Source: Methylobacter sp. S3L5C (lineage in GTDB: Bacteria > Pseudomonadota > Gammaproteobacteria > Methylococcales > Methylomonadaceae). Taken from it: a DNA stretch of 64,000 nt. A program made the translations under genes and the position numbers. The stretch lies in assembly GCF_022788635.1 (NCBI RefSeq), contig NZ_CP076024.1:2728001-2792000 (forward strand), written 5' to 3'. Below the pieces are notes generated by a model. It had not been told where the DNA came from. It saw only the letters and a program-made list of their open reading frames with translations, and did not search any database. Of this stretch, positions 57,216-64,000 are shown one piece after another (position 1 is the first letter of the stretch; each line of letters starts with the position of its first letter).

Positions 57216-58958
57216 GTGTCGTACGATTCAACAACAATAGCTAATGTACTTGGAAAACTTAACAAATCATATTTTTTACCTGATATACAACGTCCATTTG
57301 TTTGGGATACCGATCAAATTACTCGTCTATTTGATTCATTGATGCAGAATTATCCGATCAGTTCTTTCTTATTTTGGGATGTGAATGAAAAAAATACAGA
57401 AGAGCGAGAAATCTATAAATTTATAATAGATTTTAGGTGTGGCGAAAATCAAGATGAAAAAATAGATTTGCTAAAAAATGACAATATAACTTTAGTTATG
57501 GATGGGCAGCAGCGACTAACCTCACTGATGATCGGTTTAATAGGATCCTATTCAGATCGCCCAAAGAATCAGCGTAAAAACCCAAATGGTCCGATTAAAA
57601 AGGCACTTTACCTGGATTTACTTAAAGATCCATCGGCAGAAATGGAAGATGACGATAATCCTAAACAGACTCGCTACGGATTTGATTTTTTTGAAACCCC
57701 ACCTTCACGTTATAGTTCTACTAAATTTTGGTTTAAGGTAAGTGATATTCTTGATTGCAATAAAGATACATATCGAAAACGTCGGCATGCTTTAGTTGAG
57801 CAAGCAGGATTACTATCAAAAGAACAACTAGATGTTTTTGAAACTAATTTTGAAAAACTTTATGATGTTATTTGTCAAGATAAGTCAATCTCTTATTACA
57901 CAGAAACAAGCCCATCTTATGACAAGGTTGTCGAAATTTTCATTCGAGCAAATGATGGCGGCACAAAGCTCAGTAAGTCAGATATATTAATGTCAATGCT
58001 TACCAAGAACTGGACTACAAATGCACGGGATGAAATAAATAATTTGGTTCTATATTTGAATTCAGAGCTTGAAAGTAAAAATGATGTTAATCGAGATTTT
58101 ATTTTAAGAACAAGTTTAGTGTTCTGTTTAAAAACAGATTTTTCATTAAAGACTCAAAATTTTACCAAAAAAAATATCAAATTAATTGAAGCTAATTGGC
58201 TAAATATAAAAAATGCATTAGAGCTCTCATTTAGAACAGTAAATTTTTTTGGAGTAGACAAGCGTAATTTGACGAGTGTAAATGCGATTATGGTAATAGC
58301 CTATTATTTTTACGGACTGCCTAATCTTGATCATGCAAAAAAAATGGCAATTGACCCTGAAAATCAAAAATCAATTAGGCAATGGTTGGGTAGCGCACTT
58401 CTTAACGGTATTTTTACTGGTCAATCTGCAAATACTATTGGTATGGCAAAACGAGTAATTGACGATGAAATAGGTTCGTCTAATTATTTTCCTGCAAAAT
58501 CATTAGTCACTAAAATGACTTTGAGGGGTCGTCTAGTCTTAGAGTATGACAATGTTGCCATAGGGAAATTTATGGATATCAGTTACAGTAAAAAACTTGG
58601 TTTTGTAGCATTATCAACTCTTTATGATAATAACAATTGGGCAAATGACCATTATCAAAAAGTTAGTCTTTTTCCGAAAAAATTATTTGATAATGAAAAG
58701 TTGCTCAGTCTGGGCGTTTCTGAAAATGAAATAGACTTACATATAAGTCGTATGCCTAATTTATTACTACTATCGCGGGATGAGATCATCGAAAAAGAAG
58801 AAATGGATTTTAGTATATGGATTCAATCACGCAATGATAATTTTTTCGATCAGCATTTACTTCCCAAAGACATGGCTTTATACAGGCCAGAAAAATTTTT
58901 GGGATTCATTAAACATAGAGAAGAACGGATTGAAAATCGGTTAAAGTCATTGTTTTAA
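57216..58958 (+). CDS. DUF262-domain protein (GmrS-like)
   Basis: A 580-residue protein whose first ~250 residues match the DUF262 ParB/sulfiredoxin-like nuclease or NTPase domain: FLPDIQRPFVWDTDQI (the QRxFVW motif), then VMDGQQRLTSLMIGLIG (DGQQR motif), FIRANDGGTKLSKSDILMSM. This domain is found in GmrSD/BrxU-type restriction enzymes and in phosphorothioation-linked defence. The C-terminal ~300 residues contain a DUF262-linked helical region, but no DUF1524 HNH motif (DHIxP...N) is evident. The start is GTG at 57216 with AAGGAAG upstream. Gene content around it suggests a phage-defence or stress module. Confidence 0.78.
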   Translation: MSYDSTTIANVLGKLNKSYFLPDIQRPFVWDTDQITRLFDSLMQNYPISSFLFWDVNEKNTEEREIYKFIIDFRCGENQDEKIDLLKNDNITLVMDGQQRLTSLMIGLIGSYSDRPKNQRKNPNGPIKKALYLDLLKDPSAEMEDDDNPKQTRYGFDFFETPPSRYSSTKFWFKVSDILDCNKDTYRKRRHALVEQAGLLSKEQLDVFETNFEKLYDVICQDKSISYYTETSPSYDKVVEIFIRANDGGTKLSKSDILMSMLTKNWTTNARDEINNLVLYLNSELESKNDVNRDFILRTSLVFCLKTDFSLKTQNFTKKNIKLIEANWLNIKNALELSFRTVNFFGVDKRNLTSVNAIMVIAYYFYGLPNLDHAKKMAIDPENQKSIRQWLGSALLNGIFTGQSANTIGMAKRVIDDEIGSSNYFPAKSLVTKMTLRGRLVLEYDNVAIGKFMDISYSKKLGFVALSTLYDNNNWANDHYQKVSLFPKKLFDNEKLLSLGVSENEIDLHISRMPNLLLLSRDEIIEKEEMDFSIWIQSRNDNFFDQHLLPKDMALYRPEKFLGFIKHREERIENRLKSLF

Positions 58959-59003
58959 TTGGCAATGGCTATAACTGCGTAAAACAGATAGTTCTGCTTA
59001 TAA

Positions 59004-59119
59004 CTATACATTTTCAGATAAATAATTCCTATGCCAACAGATACCATCCCTTGAATGAATGGTATCTGTTGAAGATTTAAACGACGTTTCATGGAAATTT
59101 AATTTCTGAAAAACTATAG
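59004..59119. repeat. MITE-like element, right copy (inverted)
   Basis: About 116 bases, starting CTATACATTTTCAGATAAAT and ending AATTTCTGAAAAACTATAG, with the central palindrome ACAGATACCATCCCTTGAAT and its partner at 59036-59069. Its reverse complement aligns with the copy at 55332-55446. The two therefore bracket the gene group at 55771-58958 in inverted orientation. Confidence 0.75.
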
Positions 59120-59203
59120 CTTAAATATTCTTAATCTAATTATCTTTTGTTTACAAAAAGTCACCTATAAATTTCCTAATTTCAAATAACTGGAGAAAAC
59201 CGC

Positions 59204-59518
59204 ATGAATACAGCAGATTCAAATATTGAACAGCCAGGTAGAACGTTCTTGAAATCGACCTCACACGTTAGGGTTTTGGTTAGTCGAGGTAATTATCTTC
59301 GGTCAGTCGCGGTAGGCTTGCAATTCGGAGTGATTCACTTTCCTGGTGAGATTATTTCCGTAGTTGTATGGCCTTTAGTTACAAACATAATAGGCTCTCT
59401 TTATATGGCAATAAGCAATCTGACTTTCGTAACTAGAGCTGCAATTGAGGCTATCTATGTAGGGTTTACTGGTCACCTTGACGCAACTGATGAGCCTATC
59501 GAGTATGAAGATGAATAA
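59204..59518 (+). CDS. Small membrane-associated hypothetical protein
   Basis: A 104-residue protein with a central hydrophobic segment (VVVWPLVTNIIGSLYMAI) and an acidic tail (DATDEPIEYEDE). No family recognised. A CTGGAGAA ribosome site is well placed. It is followed by the terminator at 59651. Confidence 0.5.
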   Translation: MNTADSNIEQPGRTFLKSTSHVRVLVSRGNYLRSVAVGLQFGVIHFPGEIISVVVWPLVTNIIGSLYMAISNLTFVTRAAIEAIYVGFTGHLDATDEPIEYEDE

Positions 59519-59650
59519 CATTCACGCATTGTATTGGTAAGAAATATTTTTAGTTAAACAAATTCAGTGACTTTCGATTATGGTGAAACATCTAAGCAGC
59601 AACCAGAACGCTTTCATGGTGTATCTTAGCGCTGTAATGACGTAACTCAA

Positions 59651-59677
59651 AGGGTGGCCTATGCCACCTTCTTTTTA
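59651..59677 (+). terminator. Rho-independent terminator
   Basis: Stem GGGTGGC / GCCACCT with a 4-base loop, then CTTTTT. It ends the transcript of the 104-aa gene and separates it from the next ORF. Confidence 0.7.
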
Positions 59678-59724
59678 AATTGGCTAGCAATTTTAGACGC
59701 TAAGCATTTTTTATGGAATAAAAC

Positions 59725-60453
59725 ATGTTACCTAAGCACGGAAAATTACAATGTAGTGAATGTTACACATCTATGGATAACGAATTAATCCAACCACATC
59801 CTGAGTGGAGAATGATTAACGACCCTGGAGCATGGGGGGGTGATATTCCTGAATATTTAGTACTCGGTTTTTCAAAAGGCGCAACGCAAGCAGGTATATA
59901 TAAAAAAGGTAAATTTGAGGATATAGCTTTTGCAGGAATGCGGCCAAGATTAACACAAGCACTACAAGCTTTAGGTGCCTTAAAGGTTCATGAAACAGCA
60001 GACGAAAAGATCAATGACCCTAATTCTAATATAGGATTCGGCTCATTAATTCGTTGCAGTGTATCTCGCATAGATAAAAAAACCTCCGATAAGACAGGAA
60101 AAGATGTATATGCTTGCACTGGACCTTTAATTACAAAGTCTTTTAAAGAGATACCACACATAATTAAAAAATGTTCCAACAAGTACCTAACTAGCATTCC
60201 TATTTCTGTAAAAGTTGTATTCTTCTTAGGAAATACTGATTCATATGTACAAAGTTGCCAATCACTTATTAAGGAACTATTCCCTAGAGATTTCATGGCA
60301 ATAAACCCCATGGCTGTTAATGCTGACAATCGTTTATGGATACATTTAGCTCATCCATCAGGCTTAAACGGACACTTTAAAACGTGGCTAACTGAAAATG
60401 CAGGGTCAGGATTAAAGCGCATTCACGCAATAGATGCCATGAAAAATATTTAG
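59725..60453 (+). CDS. Hypothetical protein, possibly uracil-DNA-glycosylase-like
   Basis: A 242-residue protein. An N-terminal Cys pair (LQCSECYTSM) is followed by DIPEYLVLGFSKGATQ, a hydrophobic strand then Gly-rich turn as in motif A of uracil-DNA glycosylases, and near the end WIHLAHPSGLNGHFKTWL, like motif B (HPS). Length is right for that superfamily. This is an inference from two short motifs; no family is certain. AT-rich like its neighbours. Confidence 0.5.
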   Translation: MLPKHGKLQCSECYTSMDNELIQPHPEWRMINDPGAWGGDIPEYLVLGFSKGATQAGIYKKGKFEDIAFAGMRPRLTQALQALGALKVHETADEKINDPNSNIGFGSLIRCSVSRIDKKTSDKTGKDVYACTGPLITKSFKEIPHIIKKCSNKYLTSIPISVKVVFFLGNTDSYVQSCQSLIKELFPRDFMAINPMAVNADNRLWIHLAHPSGLNGHFKTWLTENAGSGLKRIHAIDAMKNI

Positions 60454-60693
60454 AGTAATCAATTAAATTCGTTCGAAAAATGCATGCCAGCAATATTACA
60501 TAGCTTGCGCAACTATTATTTATTGTACTCTGACGGTCTTTGAATGACAGTTTTAGAAGCAGATATGGATCTCTTTTTGGCAGATTGTTGAACTTTATTC
60601 TGCTTTATTCATCGCCCTAAAACTGCCGGTCGCCACTGGCGAGAAATGGCCGTTCTGGGACCGCCAAGTTTGATAAACAAATGAATGGAGCTA

Positions 60694-61930
60694 GTACTCA
60701 GTCAATCTGATAATGTCGGATAAAGTTTCTTCAGTTTTATCCGTGCATCCTCCGTGGTAAACCGCCATTTCATAGGCCGAGCAATAGTATTTCTTTTTTC
60801 TTGCCACGCAGAAATTTCTGTTTTTAAAATTTCTTGATCTGGAATGCGGCGATCCATACATTGCCGTGACAGGATGCTTAATTCTATCTCGGCCATATTT
60901 AACCAACTGCCATGCTTGGGCGTGTAGTGTATTTCTAGTTTTTCAAGAATTCTTCTCGCCTCTTTTGGCTCAAATGCCTTATATAAAGAGGCACCAGTAT
61001 GGGTATTCAGATTATCCATAACCAGGGTAATACGTTTAGCCTGCGGGTAATACGTTTAGCCTGCGGGTAATGGACATCAACCAGGTTACGAATTTGATGC
61101 GCCCAATCAATGGCCGTTCTTTGATCGGTTACCTCAACAAACCGTTTGCCCTGCAAGGGTTCAAAAAACATAAAAATATTGCTCACTCCATTACGCTCAT
61201 ATTCCGTGTCGTACCGAGCGACCGTGCCAGGCTTTGCCGGTATTGGTGTTCGCGTGTCTTTAATCTGTTGCTTGCTGCTTTCATCCATGCAAATCAGTGG
61301 TTGCGCTTCATCATAAGGTCGCTTGTAAACCTCAAGCGTATCTTCCATAGCACAAACAAACTCAGCATTTTTTTTAGCCGGAATACACCACTCTTTATTT
61401 TGCCAGGGTTTTAATTCGTTTTTTTTAAGGTTTGCCGGATAGTTTCATGCGATACACTTTCAATATAACCCAGCTCAACCATCTGCTGTCCAAGTAAACG
61501 TAATGTCCAGCGGCTACGCCCTTCAGGTGCATCGCCACAACTTAACGCGATCAAACGGGCTTCATTCTCTCCATCAATAGTACGACTTCTAACCCGAATT
61601 GACTTTGCCCGGTTTAAAGCCGATTCCAAGCCTTCTTGAACCAGTCGCTCCCGGACTCGTTCAACGGTACGTCTTGAAATACCAAAAGCTTCACTTATTG
61701 GCCGGTCCAGCCATTTTTCTCCTAACTCGCTAATATCCGCTTTCAGCAGTATTTCAGCGTGTAACCTTTTATGAGCGGCCACTTTTCCGGTATGAATCAA
61801 ACTTCCCAAATAAGCGCGTTCATCTTCCGTTAGTCGTACTATGTATTTCTTTTTCAATGGTGTTTATTAATGGCAATGTAAAGACATTATATGGGGGCTA
61901 TCATTCGACATATCAACGCTGACTGAGTAC
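60694..61930 (-). mobile_element. IS630-family element, copy 2 (inactivated)
   Basis: Nearly identical to copy 1 (28620-29836) with the same TA flanks and orientation, but 20 bases longer because of an exact tandem duplication of TACGTTTAGCCTGCGGGTAA (61031-61050 and 61051-61070). The duplication shifts the transposase frame. Confidence 0.9.
60702..61857 (-). pseudogene. IS630 transposase, broken by a 20-bp duplication
   Basis: The upstream frame (61411-61857) is intact and has one substitution against copy 1 (DISELG for DVSELG). The catalytic frame is split into 61007-61348 and 60702-61019 at the duplication, between the first and second catalytic Asp, so no DDE site can form even with the normal -1 shift. 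A few further substitutions (for example ILKTEISAWQ) show slight divergence since the copies separated. Confidence 0.85.
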
Positions 61931-62490
61931 TAGCTCTTTGTTCAATGAGCAGTTTCGACCCAGTCATTCGCTTCTGATCTTCGAATGACCGCCTACCAAT
62001 GAAATGCGGCCAGTCAGTTCTAGCGAACTATACTCCGCGCGGTCACGTATGTGGAAAACAGAAACATATTAACCCCTTGTAATATATAGTATTCAATGCT
62101 TTAAAAAACCTGCAATCTTGACCGCTTGGAGTATAACTAATATTCAGTCGGCATTGGTATGTCGGATAAAATCCGCGTTACCATCTTGAAATTGTTGATA
62201 ACTCCCTCTAAAAGCACCTCTTTCCAATCATCTGAAAAATTTTAAAAACTAAGTATTTCGGATTCACTGCACCAAATTATCCATAACAGTTGCCAGGGTT
62301 ATTAACCATAACAGATTGATTAAATGATGATCTGTACTTGAAAAATTGTTTTGTTTTGAATCTGTTATCAATTCTGTCTCGCTTGTAGAATTATAGCCGT
62401 CAGTCCCCTCATGGATTGACGTTTATAGAGCTTCCCTGTATCACACCTTTTTGATGCAGGGGTTTTTTCACTTATAGTGAGGAGTATTCC
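61931..62490. other. Non-coding leader region of nitB
   Basis: About 560 bases from the IS630 end to nitB. Short ORFs are not convincing. The last part carries a terminator-like hairpin at 62434-62468 and the ribosome site GAGGAG. I see no clear sigma-54 promoter. Confidence 0.45.
62434..62468 (+). terminator. Terminator-like hairpin just ahead of nitB
   Basis: Stem CCCTGTATCA / TGATGCAGGG (one G-U pair) with an 8-base loop and six T. It lies 23 bases upstream of the nitB start, so it either ends an earlier transcript or acts as an attenuator in the nitB leader. Confidence 0.7.
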
Positions 62491-62973
62491 ATGCCAGTAG
62501 TTCAAAAAGCGGCCCACGTCAAAGGCGATTTTTTTGTTGATTATGAAGAAAAAGTATTTGAGGATGTAAAAGCCCAACCCGGTGAAAAAGCACTGGTAAA
62601 GTTTCATACTGTGGCCTTTGAAGGCTCCATTGGTTTTTTAAATTTGTTACAAGCAACACGGCTGCAACGCAAAGGTTTTGAAACCTCAATCCTGTTATAT
62701 GGGCCAGGTGTAACCTTAGGAATTCAACGAGGTTTTCCACGCTTGGGCGATGAAGCTTTTCCCGGACACCAAAATTACACTACCCAGATTAATAAGTTTA
62801 TGGAGGAAGGCGGTAAAGTTTATGCCTGTAGATTCGCGCTACAAGCCATCTATGGTCTTGGCGAACCAAACCTTATCCCGGGCGTTCGAGCTATTAGCCC
62901 CCTTGATGTATTAGACATTGCGTTGATCCATAATCGTGAAAACGCCTTCATTCTGGATACCTGGACTCTATAA
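62491..62973 (+). CDS. nitB: NitB, MSMEG_0572/Sll0783-family nitrogen-starvation response protein
   Basis: A 160-residue protein. It matches the MSMEG_0572/Sll0783 family: [64 protein letters not shown] and [20 protein letters not shown]. The fold is DsrE-like. In Nit1C clusters it is the first gene (nitB), ahead of the nitrilase nitC; the cluster is linked to growth on cyanide as nitrogen source and to nitrogen starvation. GAGGAG ribosome site; nitC starts 74 bases on. Confidence 0.9.
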   Translation: MPVVQKAAHVKGDFFVDYEEKVFEDVKAQPGEKALVKFHTVAFEGSIGFLNLLQATRLQRKGFETSILLYGPGVTLGIQRGFPRLGDEAFPGHQNYTTQINKFMEEGGKVYACRFALQAIYGLGEPNLIPGVRAISPLDVLDIALIHNRENAFILDTWTL

Positions 62974-63047
62974 GTCTTTGCTAATTACTGCCAGCGCCCG
63001 GAATCGTTTTCGGGCCTGGTATAAAACCAGTAACAGGAGCACAAAGT

Positions 63048-64000
63048 ATGACATCGCAAAAAATTGTTAGGGCTGCAGCGATACAGATTGCACCGGTGTT
63101 TGATTCCGCCGGCGGCACCCTCGAAAAAGTTTGCCAAGCCATTGCCGATGCAGCCAAAAAAGGCGCTCAATTGGTCGTATTCCCGGAAACGTTTATACCT
63201 TATTACCCTTATTTCTCTTTTATACTGCCACCGGTTGCTTCGGGCAGTGCTCATATGAAACTTTACGAATATGCCGTCGTAGTGCCGGGACCTGTAACCG
63301 ATGCCGTGGCCGCCCAAGCACGCTCATTGGGTATCGTGGTGGTATTGGGTGTTAATGAGCGAGATCATGGGAGCCTTTACAACACCCAGCTAATTTTTGA
63401 TGAAACGGGTTGTTTGGTGTTGAAGCGGCGTAAGATTACCCCAACCTTCCATGAACGCATGATCTGGGGGCAAGGCGATGCTTCAGGCCTCAAGGTAGTT
63501 GAGACGGGTATAGGACGTATTGGTGCACTAGCTTGTTGGGAACATTACAATCCGCTGGCTCGTTACGCATTGATGGCACAGCATGAGGAAATTCATTGCA
63601 GCCAGTTTCCAGGATCCTTGGTGGGACCTGTTTTTGCCGAGCAAATTGAAGTGACCATCCGCCATCACGCGCTTGAATCCGGCTGTTTCGTTATTAACTC
63701 CACCGGCTGGCTAAGTGATGAGCAAATTCAATCGGTGACGCCTGATCCGGCCTTACAGAAGGCTTTACGGGGCGGTTGTTGCACGGCCATTATCTCCCCC
63801 GAAGGTCAACATCTGGCCGAACCTTTGCGCTCTGGAGAAGGCATGGTCATTGCTGATTTGGATATGTCCCTGATCACCAAACGTAAACGCATGATGGACT
63901 CCGTCGGTCATTATGCCCGCCCCGAACTGTTAAGTCTGATGATTAACGACAAACCGGCGGTACCGATGTTTAGTGAGACCCCGCCATCTAACCAGTACCC
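63048..64000 (+). CDS. nitC: NitC, Nit1-type nitrilase (runs off right edge)
   Basis: The frame from the ATG at 63048 (ribosome site CAGGAG) is open to the window end, at least 317 residues. It reads [20 protein letters not shown] at the start. The nitrilase triad is present: Glu47 in VFPETFIPY, Lys129 in RRKITPT and Cys163 in [10 protein letters not shown]. The start of the family C-terminal region is also visible. As second gene of a Nit1C cluster it should hydrolyse cyanide or small nitriles to free ammonia for assimilation. The downstream radical-SAM and acetyltransferase genes expected in the cluster lie beyond the window. Confidence 0.92.
   Translation, partial: MTSQKIVRAAAIQIAPVFDSAGGTLEKVCQAIADAAKKGAQLVVFPETFIPYYPYFSFILPPVASGSAHMKLYEYAVVVPGPVTDAVAAQARSLGIVVVLGVNERDHGSLYNTQLIFDETGCLVLKRRKITPTFHERMIWGQGDASGLKVVETGIGRIGALACWEHYNPLARYALMAQHEEIHCSQFPGSLVGPVFAEQIEVTIRHHALESGCFVINSTGWLSDEQIQSVTPDPALQKALRGGCCTAIISPEGQHLAEPLRSGEGMVIADLDMSLITKRKRMMDSVGHYARPELLSLMINDKPAVPMFSETPPSNQY

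Overview
The window reads as chromosome of a gammaproteobacterium with moderate GC. Hopanoid/lipid-type glycosyltransferase genes, an N-type ATPase, a large cobalamin cluster and abundant short dispersed repeats would fit a methanotroph-like lineage (Methylococcales). No methane-oxidation marker is present, so that placement is an inference.

Layout. 0-3.1 kb (minus): start of a SulP transporter, a PPK2-family polyphosphate kinase and an ABC exporter. 3.2-9.6 kb (plus): an N-type F1Fo ATPase operon in the order atpD-C-Q-B-E-F-A-G, with no atpR and no separate delta gene. 9.6-11 kb: radA. 11.2-18.8 kb (minus): a nucleotide-kinase-like protein, a lipid/sugar transfer group (GT39, GT2, YdjC/HpnK deacetylase, GtrA), rlmJ, an RMD1/YagE protein and a small secreted protein. 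19.3-27.4 kb (plus): a FAD dehydrogenase, two membrane proteins (one DUF4407), an IS5-family element, a secreted HAF-repeat protein and a small hypothetical. 27.5-32.7 kb (minus): a GH17-like protein, an IS630 element, a universal-stress-protein relic, aqpZ and an adenine/adenosine deaminase.

33.05-53.75 kb is one minus-strand cobalamin block of about 20 kb, headed by a cobalamin riboswitch: cbtB, cbtA, 2Fe-2S ferredoxin, cobN, fused chlI/chlD, hupE, cbiE, cbiX-cbiC fusion, cbiD, cobI, cobM, cbiG, cobJ-cobK fusion, cobW-like, cbiA, cobD-like, cobQ. Cobalt uptake (cbtAB, hupE), corrin ring methylation and contraction, cobalt insertion and side-chain amidation are all represented. cbiT and the nucleotide-loop genes are not in the window. 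CbiX and CbiD/CbiG (early cobalt insertion) occur together with CobN/ChlID (late-type chelatase).

53.8-62 kb is an AT-rich accessory region: a transposase relic, a truncated integrase beside a tRNA-3'-end-like sequence, a three-gene module ending in a DUF262 protein and bracketed by two inverted ~115-bp MITE-like repeats, two hypotheticals, and a second IS630 copy broken by a 20-bp tandem duplication. At the right edge, nitB and the start of the nitrilase gene nitC begin a Nit1C-type (cyanide/nitrile assimilation) cluster that runs off the window.

The most unusual signals are: a dispersed intergenic repeat inserted in frame inside cbiE, with one extra base that makes it exactly 17 codons; the MITE-bracketed DUF262 module; and an N-ATPase with altered c-ring and alpha P-loop residues and no atpR.
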